A stretch of DNA of 64,000 nt from Roseiarcus sp050012775 (GTDB taxonomy: Bacteria; Pseudomonadota; Alphaproteobacteria; Rhizobiales; Beijerinckiaceae), in assembly GCA_050012775.1 (NCBI GenBank), contig JBEKGN010000024.1:1-64000 (forward strand). The letters are read 5' to 3'. Under the pieces are notes generated by a model, which was not told the origin of the DNA, did no database searches, and was given only the letters and a program-made list of their open reading frames with translations. Numbering within the stretch: position 1 is the stretch's first letter; the number at the start of each line of letters is the position of its first letter. Shown one piece after another: positions 30,008-39,004 of the stretch. A program made the position numbers and the translations under genes.

Positions 30008-31192
30008 ATGCTCGATATGCCAAAATCCGCGACGTCCAGAATCGTCCAGCGCTGCGAGGACCTGTTCAGCGATCTGACTTTCGAATCGGCCCGGGCGTGG
30101 AAAGCTGCGCGCCCAGGGCGCAAAGTCGTCGGCTACATGCCCTACTATGTGCCGCGTGAGATCATACACGCCGCCGGCGCCCTGCCGCTCGGCGTTCTGG
30201 GCGGCGGCGATCAGCTCGAAGTCGTTCACGGCGACGCCTATTACCAGTCCTATATCTGCCGTATTCCGCGCTCGACCATCGAACTGGGCGTGTCCGGTCG
30301 GCTCGATTTCGTCGACGGCATGCTCTTCCCCTCGATCTGCGACGTCATTCGCAATCTGTCGGGGATGTGGAAATTGATGTTTCCCAAGCAGGACGCGCGT
30401 TATGTCGATCTGCCGCAGAATTTCGAGGACGACGTCGGCGGCGAGTTCTACAGGAGCGAGCTGAACGACATTCGCGAATGGCTCGCTCGCATCACGGGAA
30501 CGCCGGTCACCGACGAAGCCATCCGCGCCTCGATCACGCTTTTCAACGAAAATCGCCGGTTGGTTCGCCAGGCCTACGCGTTGCGGGCGAAGGAGCCCTG
30601 GAACATTCCGTCCTCCGAGCTCTATCTCTTGCTGCGCGCGGGCCTCGTCCTGCCGGTGGAGGATCACAATCAACTGATGCGCGAGTATCTTGTTTCGGTG
30701 CGCGAGCAGCAGAGGGCGATCAAGGACAATTGCCGGGTCGTCCTGTCGGGCGTCTTCTGCGAGCAGCCGCCGCTCAACCTGATCAAGTCGATCGAACTGT
30801 CCGGCTGCTACATCGTCGACGACGACTTCATGCTCATCACGCGCTGGGAAAAATCAGATATTGCGATCGATGGCGATCCCATCGCCAATCTCGCGCATTC
30901 CTATCTGCACGATTCCTATTCGACGTCGCCGAAATACGAGCCGGATCAAGCCAAGAAGGGCATGTATCTCGTCGACAGCGTTCGTCAGAACCAAGCGGAA
31001 GGCGTCATCTTCGCGATGCCGAGCTTCTGCGATCCGGCCCTGCTCGAGCGGCCGATGCTGCAAAGCGTGCTGAAGCAGCATGGCGTGCCCCAGATCGCCT
31101 TCAAATACGCCGAGAATTCCGGCCAGATGCAGCCCATTCGCGAGCAGGCCGGAACGTTCGCCGACTCGATCAAACTATGGAGCGGAGCATGA
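30008..31192 (+). CDS. bcrC: Benzoyl-CoA reductase subunit C
   Basis: 394-residue subunit of ATP-dependent class I benzoyl-CoA reductase, which reduces benzoyl-CoA to cyclohexa-1,5-diene-1-carbonyl-CoA at the cost of two ATP. It belongs to the 2-hydroxyglutaryl-CoA dehydratase D-component family. The region GYMPYYVPREIIHAAGALPLG near residue 42 and SYICRIPRSTIELGVSG near 81 hold the conserved core. Candidate Fe-S cysteines lie in YICRI, PSICDVI, FCEQP and SFCDPA. Its stop overlaps the bcrB start (ATGA). ATG 30017 is an alternative start. Confidence 0.93.
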   Translation: MLDMPKSATSRIVQRCEDLFSDLTFESARAWKAARPGRKVVGYMPYYVPREIIHAAGALPLGVLGGGDQLEVVHGDAYYQSYICRIPRSTIELGVSGRLDFVDGMLFPSICDVIRNLSGMWKLMFPKQDARYVDLPQNFEDDVGGEFYRSELNDIREWLARITGTPVTDEAIRASITLFNENRRLVRQAYALRAKEPWNIPSSELYLLLRAGLVLPVEDHNQLMREYLVSVREQQRAIKDNCRVVLSGVFCEQPPLNLIKSIELSGCYIVDDDFMLITRWEKSDIAIDGDPIANLAHSYLHDSYSTSPKYEPDQAKKGMYLVDSVRQNQAEGVIFAMPSFCDPALLERPMLQSVLKQHGVPQIAFKYAENSGQMQPIREQAGTFADSIKLWSGA

Positions 31193-32499
31193 CCATTATC
31201 ACCCGACCCAGAGCCAAGCCCGCCGACGCCATCAAAGACGCTTCCATGACGAAGCAGAAAGAGATGATGAGTCGGCACTATGAACGTCTGTCCGACGCGC
31301 CGGATCGGGGCGAGAAAGTCGCGGCGACCTTCGTTCCCGGCAATCTCAACGAATTGTTGATGTGCTTCGACTTCGTCAACAATCTCCCGGAGGTCAACGC
31401 AATCCAGAACGGTTTGCGCAAGACCAGCGGCGCCTTCGTAATGGAAGCCGAAAAACTCGGCCATTCCGAGGACGTGTGCACCTATGTAAAATCCGACATC
31501 GGCATGATGGCGAAGGGCAATATCGGCCCCAACGGGCGAAAGCTGCCCGATCCGGACGTATTGCTCCTGTCCTACACAGGCTGCTTCACCTTCATGAAAT
31601 GGTTCGAACTGCTCCGCCAGCAATATAATTGCGAAACGATCATGTTCCACACGCCCTACATGGCGGACGGAAAAATCACCAAGGACATGATTCAATACAT
31701 GGTGAAGCAGCTCAAGCAGGACGTCATTCCAAAACTCGAGAAGGTTTCCGGCGTTAAATTCGATATCGACCGTCTGCGCGAATATCTGCGCAAATCCGCA
31801 AAGGCCGAGGACGATCTCGTCTGGGTGCTGCAAAGCGCGAAGACGAAGCCCTCGCCGATCGACGCCTATTTCGGCGGTATTTATTACATCGGACCGATTT
31901 TCGGCGCCTTCCGTGGCACCGACGATGCGATCGACTACTATCGCTTTCTGCGTGAAGAAGTCGAGGAACGCATTGCGCAAGGCAAGGGGCCTGTCACGCC
32001 GGACGGCGATATGGGCAAGGAACGCTATCGCCTGGTTGTCGAAGGCCCGCCAAACTACACGCACTTCCGCCAGTTTTGGAAGATGTTCTACGACGAGGGC
32101 GCGGTGATCGTCGCCTCGAGTTACACCAAGGTCGGCGGCTGCTATGATTTCGGGTTCCGGCATGACCCCGACAATCCGCTCGAATCGCTCGCTGAATATT
32201 GCCTGAATGTTTACACGAACCGAAACCTGCCGATGCGTGTCGACATGTTGGAGAATTACGTCAACGAATATGAGGCGGACGGGCTTCTGATCAATTCGAT
32301 CAAGAGCTGCAACAGCTTCTCGGCGGGCCAATTGCTGATCATGCGCGAAGTCGAAAAACGCACGGGCAAACCAGCGGCTTTCATCGAGACCGATCTCGTC
32401 GATCCCCGTTATTTCTCGGCTGCGAACATTAAGAACCGCCTCGAAAGCTATTTCCAGATGATCGAGCAGAAGCGCGCTGGCATGCGCGGCGCCGCCTAA
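31189..32499 (+). CDS. bcrB: Benzoyl-CoA reductase subunit B
   Basis: 436-residue partner of BcrC, same dehydratase-like family. Together they hold the active site and a [4Fe-4S] cluster. Visible features are FVPGNLNELLMCFDFVNNLPE near residue 48, LLLSYTGCFTFMKWFELLRQ near 130, YFGGIYYIGPIFGAFRGTDD near 227 and SIKSCNSFSAGQLLIMREVE near 370. ATG 31189 overlaps the bcrC stop; a second ATG at about residue 20 would also be possible. Nine bases separate it from bcrA, with AAGGAGAG as ribosome binding site. Confidence 0.93.
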   Translation: MTIITRPRAKPADAIKDASMTKQKEMMSRHYERLSDAPDRGEKVAATFVPGNLNELLMCFDFVNNLPEVNAIQNGLRKTSGAFVMEAEKLGHSEDVCTYVKSDIGMMAKGNIGPNGRKLPDPDVLLLSYTGCFTFMKWFELLRQQYNCETIMFHTPYMADGKITKDMIQYMVKQLKQDVIPKLEKVSGVKFDIDRLREYLRKSAKAEDDLVWVLQSAKTKPSPIDAYFGGIYYIGPIFGAFRGTDDAIDYYRFLREEVEERIAQGKGPVTPDGDMGKERYRLVVEGPPNYTHFRQFWKMFYDEGAVIVASSYTKVGGCYDFGFRHDPDNPLESLAEYCLNVYTNRNLPMRVDMLENYVNEYEADGLLINSIKSCNSFSAGQLLIMREVEKRTGKPAAFIETDLVDPRYFSAANIKNRLESYFQMIEQKRAGMRGAA

Positions 32500-32508
32500 G
32501 GAGAGACC

Positions 32509-33822
32509 ATGCGCACCTTCATTGGCATTGACCTCGGCTCGACGACGACGAAAGCCGTTCTGCTCGACGACAACCAGGACGTCATTGGACGCGGAATCAC
32601 CAATTCCCGTTCAAACTACGGCACCGCCGCGCGCGTCGCGAGCGAGGAGGCCAGAATCGACGGGCGCTTCACCCTGTTTCGCCGAGCGTTGAGTTCGGGC
32701 GAGGCGAATGGCGAACGCGTCCAGGAGTTCCTGGGCGCGCTCGAGAGAAATTTTCGCCTCGTTCAATTCCTCGAGCAGCTGAGCGACCTCGAGGAAACCT
32801 GCATCGGGCAATTGCAGACCGAAAGGTTCGCGAAAGTGGCGGCGAAAATGGGCGAGGCGCTGACTGAAGTGTTCGGCCGCCTCAAAGCCGAAGCGCCGGA
32901 GCTCTATGCGCCGGGAGCCAAACGTAAGTCGGACTTCTTTCGCGATATCGCCGGCTCCCGCTTTCACGTTCATGCCGAGGCGGTCGCCCGCGAGGCGGAT
33001 GTGCCGCATGACATTCTGTTGAACGCCTATGACAAGTCGATCATCGAGGTCGAGAACCGGCCGCCGGCGGGCGGCATGAGCGACAAGTTCCGTCGCGCCA
33101 TGGCGCGCGTTCTCGAAATCGATCCCCATCTCATCGACGGGTCGAATAACGTTCCCGGCACGATCGAGGACACGCTCGGCATCGAGCTCGAGGAAACCTA
33201 TCTCGTCGGCACGGGGTATGGGCGCGTCACTTTGCCCTTCTCAAAGGAGCATATCCGCTCGGAGATCCTCTGCCATGGGCTGGGCGCGCATATGATGTAT
33301 CCCAAAACCCGCACGGTGCTTGACATCGGCGGACAGGACACCAAGGGCATCCAGATCGACGATGCCGGCATCGTCGAGAACTTCCAAATGAACGATCGCT
33401 GCGCGGCAGGGTGTGGACGCTATCTCGGCTATATCGCCGACGAGATGAATATGGGTCTTCACGAACTCGGTCCGATGGCGATGAAATCGAACCGGCCGGC
33501 GCGCATCAATTCGACCTGCACGGTTTTCGCGGGCGCCGAATTGCGCGATCGACTGTCCCTAGGAGAAAAGCGCGAGGACATTCTCGCCGGTCTTCATCGA
33601 GCGATCATCCTGCGTGCGATCTCGATCATCTCGCGCTCGGGCGGCGTGACGGACGAGTTCACCTTCACCGGCGGCGTCGCCAAGAATGACGCGGCGGTTC
33701 GCGAACTCCGCAAGGTGATCAAAGAAAACTACGGTGAAGTGACGATCAACATCAATCCGGACTCCATCTATACCGGCGCGCTCGGCGCCGCCGAATTCGC
33801 GCGCCGCGCGGTCGCTTCCTGA
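32509..33822 (+). CDS. bcrA: Benzoyl-CoA reductase ATPase subunit A
   Basis: 437-residue ASKHA-fold ATPase that, with BcrD, couples ATP hydrolysis to electron transfer. Phosphate-binding loops are FIGIDLGSTTTKAVLLDD at the N-terminus and VLDIGGQDTKGIQIDDAG near 270. The bridging [4Fe-4S] cluster cysteines lie in NDRCAAGCGRYLGY and INSTCTVFAGAELRD. TGGVAKND near 387 closes the nucleotide site. The length agrees with Thauera BcrA, and the insert between the two loops distinguishes it from the shorter BcrD. Confidence 0.94.
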   Translation: MRTFIGIDLGSTTTKAVLLDDNQDVIGRGITNSRSNYGTAARVASEEARIDGRFTLFRRALSSGEANGERVQEFLGALERNFRLVQFLEQLSDLEETCIGQLQTERFAKVAAKMGEALTEVFGRLKAEAPELYAPGAKRKSDFFRDIAGSRFHVHAEAVAREADVPHDILLNAYDKSIIEVENRPPAGGMSDKFRRAMARVLEIDPHLIDGSNNVPGTIEDTLGIELEETYLVGTGYGRVTLPFSKEHIRSEILCHGLGAHMMYPKTRTVLDIGGQDTKGIQIDDAGIVENFQMNDRCAAGCGRYLGYIADEMNMGLHELGPMAMKSNRPARINSTCTVFAGAELRDRLSLGEKREDILAGLHRAIILRAISIISRSGGVTDEFTFTGGVAKNDAAVRELRKVIKENYGEVTININPDSIYTGALGAAEFARRAVAS

Positions 33823-33836
33823 AGGAGGAGAATTTC

Positions 33837-34679
33837 ATGCCGATCACAGCAGGGATCGATGTTGGAACCGGGGCCATCAAGGTCGCCGTCTTCAATGTGG
33901 AGGGCGGCAGGGAAACCTGCCTCGCCAAGCGCGTCGATCGCATGCGTCAGCGCGATCCCTTGGCGCTGGCGAGGCAGATCTACGATGACGTGTTGTCGTC
34001 GGCCGGCCTCGCGCGCGAGGATGTCGCGTATTGCGCGACCACCGGCGAGGGCGAGGCGCTGGATTTCCACACCGGCCATTTCTATTCGATGACCACTCAC
34101 GCCCGCGGAGCCATTTATCTGCGCCCGGATTGCCGCGCCGCGCTCGACACCGGCGCGTTGCACGGCCGCGCCATTCGTATGGATGAACGCGGCAAGGTGC
34201 TCAGCTACAAGATGACGAGCCAATGCGCGTCAGGGTCCGGCCAATTTCTGGAAAACATCGCGCGTTATCTCGGCATCGCTCAGGACGAGATCGGCGCCCT
34301 GTCGAAACAAGCCGACAATCCCGAGAAGGTGTCGGGAATCTGCGCCGTGCTGGCCGAAACCGACGTGATCAACATGGTTTCGCGTGGCATTACGGCGCCG
34401 AATATTCTCAAGGGCATCCACCAGTCGATGGCCGATCGCTTGGCTAAACTGTTGAAGACGATTGGGGGGCTCGATGGCGTCATTCAGATGACCGGCGGCC
34501 TCGCGCTCGACGCCGGCCTTGTCGACGCGATGAAGGAGGCGATGGCTCGCGAGAAAGTCAACGTGCCGATCGAGAGCCATCCCGATGCGATTTATGCGGG
34601 CGCCATCGGCGCGGCGCTGTGGGGCGCGTTCCGGCACGAGAGGCTGGCGCGCCTCGCCGAGCAGGCCAACGCGGCGTGA
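33837..34679 (+). CDS. bcrD: Benzoyl-CoA reductase ATPase subunit D
   Basis: 280-residue ASKHA ATPase partner of BcrA. Motifs: ITAGIDVGTGAIKVAVFNVE at the N-terminus, YCATTGEGEALDFHTGHFYS, SQCASGSGQFLENIARYLGI near 125 and VSGICAVLAETDVINMVSRG near 165, with the cluster cysteines in the last two. TGGLALDAGLVDAM closes the nucleotide site. It starts 14 bp after bcrA behind AAGGAGGAG, and 24 bp before the ferredoxin gene. The presence of A, B, C and D shows a complete class I reductase. Confidence 0.94.
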   Translation: MPITAGIDVGTGAIKVAVFNVEGGRETCLAKRVDRMRQRDPLALARQIYDDVLSSAGLAREDVAYCATTGEGEALDFHTGHFYSMTTHARGAIYLRPDCRAALDTGALHGRAIRMDERGKVLSYKMTSQCASGSGQFLENIARYLGIAQDEIGALSKQADNPEKVSGICAVLAETDVINMVSRGITAPNILKGIHQSMADRLAKLLKTIGGLDGVIQMTGGLALDAGLVDAMKEAMAREKVNVPIESHPDAIYAGAIGAALWGAFRHERLARLAEQANAA

Positions 34680-34703
34680 GCGCCGGGAGATAGGAGACTC
34701 GAC

Positions 34704-34949
34704 ATGGCCCTCATGATCAATGAAGATTGCACCGCATGCGACGCGTGCCGCCCGGTCTGCCCGAACGAGGCGATCGCGGCGGGCGAGTCCATCTTCACCA
34801 TCGATGCATTGCGCTGCACGGAATGTGTCGGAGCGGAGGAGGAGCCCCAATGCAAGCTCGTCTGTCCGGCGGACTGCATCGTCGCCAATCCGGACTGGCC
34901 GGAAACGCGCGAGGAACTGCAGGAGAAATACGAGCAGCTTCATTCCTGA
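34704..34949 (+). CDS. fdx: 2[4Fe-4S] ferredoxin
   Basis: 81-residue bacterial ferredoxin. The first cluster set is CTACDACRPVCPNEAI (residues 9-24). The second is CTECVGAEEEPQCKLVCPADCI, with the loop insertion of the Chromatium/Alvin type, followed by a C-terminal helix (PETREELQEKYEQLHS). Ferredoxins of this type link KorAB to benzoyl-CoA reductase in Thauera. Immediate position after bcrD, together with korAB across the divergent promoter, supports the same link. Confidence 0.93.
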   Translation: MALMINEDCTACDACRPVCPNEAIAAGESIFTIDALRCTECVGAEEEPQCKLVCPADCIVANPDWPETREELQEKYEQLHS

Positions 34950-35101
34950 GCCGGGAGCCCTGTTCGCGAAGACGGACTTCCCGGCCGCCGGCGCTTTGAC
35001 GCGGGCGTTTGCGGGCTTGGCGGCCGCCAGGCCGTGGCTCGACGCGTTCGACATGTTGGGGGCTCGTGCGGTCCGCTCGCCGCCCTTGTAGGAACAACGC
35101 C

Positions 35102-35734
35102 ATGCAGACAGCGCGCCCGAAAGTCTATTCGATCGATGGTGTGACGCCGGTCATTCATCCCGGCGCTTTTGTCCATCCGGAGGCGGTTCTGATCGGCGAC
35201 GTCATCGTCGAGGAAGGTTGCTACATCGGGCCTTGCGCGTCGCTTCGCGGCGATTTCGGTCGGATCATCGTGCGGAAGGGATCGAACGTGCAGGACAATT
35301 GCACCTTGCACAGCCTGCCTGGGTTCGATTCGATTATCGGGGTCGACGGCCATATCGGGCATGGCGCCATCGTTCACAGCGCGCAGCTAGGGCGCAATGT
35401 GCTTGTCGGGATGAACGCCGTCGTCATGGATCATGCGAAGGTCGGCGAATCGGCGATGATCGGGGCGATGAGCTTCGTGAAGGCGGGCGCCGAAATTCCC
35501 GCCCGTCATCTCGCGGCGGGCGTTCCGGCGCGGATCGTGCGCGAGCTTTCGGCGGATGAACTCGCGATGAAAAGCGAAGGCACCAAGAAATACCAGGAAC
35601 TGGCTCGCCGCTGCCTGGCGTCGTTGCGGCCGGCGGAGCCCCTCGCGCATTTCGACGCGAACCGTCCAAGGGTGGATGCCGATATCGCCCTGCCGTTGCG
35701 CAGCAGGATGAATGCGGAAAAACTCGGGGAATGA
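35102..35734 (+). CDS. Gamma-carbonic-anhydrase-like hexapeptide protein (PaaY-like)
   Basis: 210-residue left-handed beta-helix protein. Hexapeptide repeats run from about residue 15 to 150 (AFVHPEAVLIGDVIVEEGCYIGP, HIGHGAIVHSAQLGRNVLVG, AMIGAMSFVKAGAEI), and the three metal histidine positions are suggested by TLHSLPG, GHIGHG and IVHSAQ. PaaY in the phenylacetate pathway is a related thioesterase that rescues CoA from dead-end thioesters, and a similar housekeeping role in the benzoyl-CoA pathway is inferred. Position 153 bp after the ferredoxin suggests it is the last gene of the bcr run. Confidence 0.75.
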   Translation: MQTARPKVYSIDGVTPVIHPGAFVHPEAVLIGDVIVEEGCYIGPCASLRGDFGRIIVRKGSNVQDNCTLHSLPGFDSIIGVDGHIGHGAIVHSAQLGRNVLVGMNAVVMDHAKVGESAMIGAMSFVKAGAEIPARHLAAGVPARIVRELSADELAMKSEGTKKYQELARRCLASLRPAEPLAHFDANRPRVDADIALPLRSRMNAEKLGE

Positions 35735-36080
35735 ATCATCTGACGACGGACACGGCGCTCGTCCTCGGCCGCGCGATCACGGGATTGCAGGCGTTGTGCT
35801 GTCGATCAGACCGTCTCGCAATGTCAAGGCGACAGAGCCAGAGGCGCGGCGCATCAATGCTCGATCTGCGCCGCGCAACGCCGTCCCCGGCAATTGCGGC
35901 GCGAAATCCGACGTTCGACATGCGCAGCCGCGCGCGGTCTCCCGTTGATCCGCCGAGTCGACAGGCATAAATTCGCTAAATCGACATGCGCACTATCTTG
36001 CATAAAGCACAAAATATGCACTATAAATCATATCCCCGCATCGCGAGAATTCGCCGGCGGGGAGACAGTCGAAGGAGTGG
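35735..36080. promoter_or_regulatory. Promoter region of the box operon with BoxR-type sites
   Basis: 346 bp without a gene. The last 95 bp turn AT-rich and contain GCACTAT-CT-TGCATAA (35990-36005) and a second TGCACTATAA (36017-36026). The first is nearly the same 16-bp arrangement as GCACTAT-TG-TGCATAA at 40678-40693 before boxC. BzdR and BoxR of Azoarcus bind TGCA-containing repeats, so these are candidate BoxR operators. A ribosome binding site GAAGGAG precedes the next gene. The first 250 bp show nothing I can assign. Confidence 0.6.
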
Positions 36081-36551
36081 ATGATGTCGAGGCAGCGATT
36101 CCTGGATACGGTCGCGTCGGTGGCGAATGCGATTGGCGATCGGCCGCTCGATGACCGGCTGTCGGCCTCTCTGAACGCCGAATTCCCCAAGAACGGCAAA
36201 GTGTTCGAGGATCTCAAGGCGCTGTGCGCGGAGGGTGAGCGCGACGGCTGGCTGGTCAGCCGCGAGGCCGCGGGCATCAAGTTTGGCCGCGCCGTCAAGC
36301 CGGGCGCGGAGGCCGGCCGGTTCAGCGTCGACGTCGTGCGGATGAAGGACGTCAAGGGGCCGCACCACATTCACACCGCCGGCGAAATCGGCGCGGTTCT
36401 GCCGATTGCAGGGACGCCGAAATTCGACGCCTTTGACGAGGGCTGGTACGTCTATGGGCCTGGGTCCGACCACTGCCCCACCGTCGAAGGCGGCGACGCC
36501 TACGTCCTCTATCTCTTGCCGGACGGCGCCATTCAATTCACCGGCCGCTGA
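36081..36551 (+). CDS. DUF4863 protein (4-hydroxylaminobenzoate-lyase-like)
   Basis: 156-residue cupin-like small protein. Distinctive stretches are AGRFSVDVVRMKDVKGPHHI, HTAGEIGAVLPIAGTPKFD and GPGSDHCPTVEGGDAYVLYL. It resembles the DUF4863/PnbB family; PnbB converts 4-hydroxylaminobenzoate, but relatives occur in box clusters where the function is unknown to me. Two ATGs (36081, 36084) follow GAAGGAGTGG; spacing favours the second. First gene of the box operon, 77 bp before the benzoate-CoA ligase. Confidence 0.65.
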   Translation: MMSRQRFLDTVASVANAIGDRPLDDRLSASLNAEFPKNGKVFEDLKALCAEGERDGWLVSREAAGIKFGRAVKPGAEAGRFSVDVVRMKDVKGPHHIHTAGEIGAVLPIAGTPKFDAFDEGWYVYGPGSDHCPTVEGGDAYVLYLLPDGAIQFTGR

Positions 36552-36628
36552 GCGCGGGGCGCCGGCCTTGCGACTGACGAAAATCTAGAGGACACGCGCG
36601 CCGAAACAGGCCGCGCAAGGGAGGAAGA

Positions 36629-38173
36629 ATGATCGACACAACGGAGAACGCCGCCGTCTATTTCGTCGATCGCCACGCCGACAGCGCGTATCGGGACAAA
36701 ATCGCCTTTGTCGAAGCCGGCGGCGGATGTCGGTCGATCTCTTACGCAAAACTCGCCTACGAAACCGGGCGGGTCGCGCATCTGCTCGAGCGGCACGAAC
36801 TCGATCATGAAGATCGCGTCGCGATGCTCGTTCTCGACCAGATCGAATTTCCCGTCATATTTTGGGGCAGCCTGAAAGCCGGCGTGGTGCCCATCGCGCT
36901 CAATACGCTGCTGGCGACCGACGTCTACGACGTCATTTTGCGTGACAGCCGCGCCCGTGCGCTTTTCATATCGCGCGAACTGCTGCCCGTCGTGGCGCCG
37001 ATCCTTGGGAATCTCCGCTATCTCAGCAAAGTCTTCGTTATCGGCGGCGAGGCGCCGGCGGGCGCGCTCTCGTTCGAAAGGGAACTCGCCGCCTGCGAGA
37101 GCCGCCCGCCGATCGCCGTGTCTCCTGACGAGTGCGCTTTCTGGCTCTATTCCTCGGGATCGACCGGCCAGCCCAAGGGCGTGCGTCACGTTCACAGCAG
37201 TCTGAAATATACGGCCGACACCTATGGCGCCCAGGTGCTGAAGATCGAACACGAGGACATCGTCTATTCCGCCGCGAAGATGTTCTTCGCTTACGGGCTC
37301 GGCAATGCGATGACCTTTCCGCTGTCGGTCGGCGCAACGACCATCCTTTACGCCGGGCGTCCGACGCCGGACGCGGTATTCGATATTCTCGATCGTTTGA
37401 AGCCGACCGTGTTCTGCGGCGTGCCGACGCTCTACGCCGCGATGGACGCGCAACTGGAAGCGGGGCGCGGCCATTTCTCGGCGCCGCTGCGCCGCTGCAT
37501 TTCCGCGGGCGAGGCGCTGCCCAAGGAGGTCGGCGAGAAATGGCGCCGGCTGACGGGCGTCGATATTCTCGACGGCGTCGGGTCGACCGAATTGTTGCAC
37601 ATCTTCCTGTCCAACCGCAGCGATGACGTTGTCTACGGCACCTCGGGCGTTCCGGTGCCCGGCTACGACGTGCAGCTCGTCGATGAACACGACCACGAAG
37701 TCGCGGAAGGCGAAGTCGGCGAGTTGCTGGTGCGCGGCGGTTCGGCCGCTTCCGACTATTGGAACCGGCGCGACAAGAGCCGCTCCACCTTCCAAGGGCA
37801 TTGGACGCGCACCGGCGACAAGTATGAGAAATTGCCCGGCGGGCGCTTCGCTTATTGCGGCCGCACTGATGACATGTTCAAGGTCAGCGGCATCTGGGTT
37901 GCGCCCTTCGAAGTCGAGCAGGCCCTTATCACCCATTCCTCGGTTCTCGAGGCGGCGGTCGTGTCCGCCCGCGACGCCGACGGCCTCGAGAAGCCGAAAG
38001 CGTTCGTCGTGCTGAAGCCCGGCGCCGACGTCGGGAATCTCGCTGCGGCGTTGAAGGATCACGTCAAAGATCGCATCGGCAAGTGGAAATATCCGCGCTG
38101 GGTCGAAATCATCCCGGAATTGCCCAAGACCGCGACCGGCAAAATCCAGCGCTTCAAGCTGAGGGGCGAGTAA
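36629..38173 (+). CDS. bclA: Benzoate-CoA ligase
   Basis: ANL-family ligase, 514 residues, making benzoyl-CoA from benzoate, ATP and CoA. Motifs: LYSSGSTGQPKGVRHVHSSL near residue 172, YSAAKMFFAYGLGNAMTFPL near 211, DGVGSTELLHIFLSNRSDDV near 315, FAYCGRTDDMFKVSGIWVAP and the catalytic lysine in PKTATGKIQRFKLRGE at the C-terminus. GSTELLHIFLSN is typical of true benzoate-CoA ligases. It is the only ligase sitting among benzoyl-CoA genes in this window, so it probably feeds both the box branch and, when oxygen is absent, the bcr branch. The alpha/beta hydrolase starts 3 bp after it. Confidence 0.92.
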   Translation: MIDTTENAAVYFVDRHADSAYRDKIAFVEAGGGCRSISYAKLAYETGRVAHLLERHELDHEDRVAMLVLDQIEFPVIFWGSLKAGVVPIALNTLLATDVYDVILRDSRARALFISRELLPVVAPILGNLRYLSKVFVIGGEAPAGALSFERELAACESRPPIAVSPDECAFWLYSSGSTGQPKGVRHVHSSLKYTADTYGAQVLKIEHEDIVYSAAKMFFAYGLGNAMTFPLSVGATTILYAGRPTPDAVFDILDRLKPTVFCGVPTLYAAMDAQLEAGRGHFSAPLRRCISAGEALPKEVGEKWRRLTGVDILDGVGSTELLHIFLSNRSDDVVYGTSGVPVPGYDVQLVDEHDHEVAEGEVGELLVRGGSAASDYWNRRDKSRSTFQGHWTRTGDKYEKLPGGRFAYCGRTDDMFKVSGIWVAPFEVEQALITHSSVLEAAVVSARDADGLEKPKAFVVLKPGADVGNLAAALKDHVKDRIGKWKYPRWVEIIPELPKTATGKIQRFKLRGE

Positions 38174-38176
38174 GCG

Positions 38177-39004
38177 ATGGCCGCATGGGCTTGGCGCGAT
38201 GGCGCGGCGGGCGTCGTGACGATCAACGGCGCGCGCCTTGAAACGGTCACTCACGGCCCCGCGCCTGATCGGGCGCCGACCCTTGTCATGCTGCACGAGG
38301 GCCTCGGTTGCGTCGCGCTGTGGCGCGATTTTCCCCGGCGGCTCGCCGCCGCGACAGGTTTCGGCGTCTTCGCCTATTCGCGCGCCGGTTATGGGCAATC
38401 CGATCCCGTCCCATTGCCGCGGCCGCTCGACTACATGACGCGCGAAGCGCGCGAAACTCTGCCCGAGCTTCTCGACGCCATCGGCTTCGGGCGCGGCGTT
38501 CTTCTCGGCCACAGCGACGGCGCCTCCATCGCCGCGATTTACGCCGGTTCGATCGAGGATTTTCGCGTCCGCGGGCTTGTCCTCATGGCGCCGCACTTCT
38601 TCACCGAGGAAGGCGGGCTCGCCTCGATCGCGGCCGCGCGCGAGGCTTACGAGACGAGCGACCTGCGCGCCAAGCTCGCTAAATACCACCGCGATGTCGA
38701 CAACGCCTTTCGCGGCTGGAACGACGCCTGGCTCGATCCCGGCTTCAAAGCCTGGAACATCGCCGACGTGATCGACTATTTGCGCGTCCCCGTCCTGGCG
38801 ATTCAGGGCGCGGACGACCAATACGGCACGCCGGCGCAAATTCGGGAAATCGAGAATCGCATCTATTCGCCGGTCGACGTCGAGATTCTCGCCGAATGCA
38901 AGCATTCGCCGCACCTCGAACAGCCGGACAAGACCCTCGCCGCCGTCGCCGATTTTTGCGCTCGGCTCAATCGGATCGAACGCACCGTGGTTGAGATCAA
39001 ATGA
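38177..39004 (+). CDS. Alpha/beta hydrolase of the box operon
   Basis: 275-residue alpha/beta hydrolase. The nucleophile serine is in LLGHSDGASIAAIYAG near residue 115, the acid probably in IQGADDQYGTPAQI near 214 and the histidine in CKHSPHLEQPDKTL near 240. MLHEGLGCVALWRDFPRRLA forms the oxyanion strand. Similar hydrolases accompany box genes in other bacteria; a thioesterase or lactonase that recovers CoA or clears misformed epoxide products is plausible. It overlaps the boxD start by 4 bp (ATGA), so it is coupled to the pathway. No defined substrate. Confidence 0.72.
   Translation: MAAWAWRDGAAGVVTINGARLETVTHGPAPDRAPTLVMLHEGLGCVALWRDFPRRLAAATGFGVFAYSRAGYGQSDPVPLPRPLDYMTREARETLPELLDAIGFGRGVLLGHSDGASIAAIYAGSIEDFRVRGLVLMAPHFFTEEGGLASIAAAREAYETSDLRAKLAKYHRDVDNAFRGWNDAWLDPGFKAWNIADVIDYLRVPVLAIQGADDQYGTPAQIREIENRIYSPVDVEILAECKHSPHLEQPDKTLAAVADFCARLNRIERTVVEIK

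Noticed and set aside
36533..38914. 793-codon minus-strand frame
   Set aside because: Exact antisense of the benzoate-CoA ligase and hydrolase genes, which have strong motifs on the plus strand.
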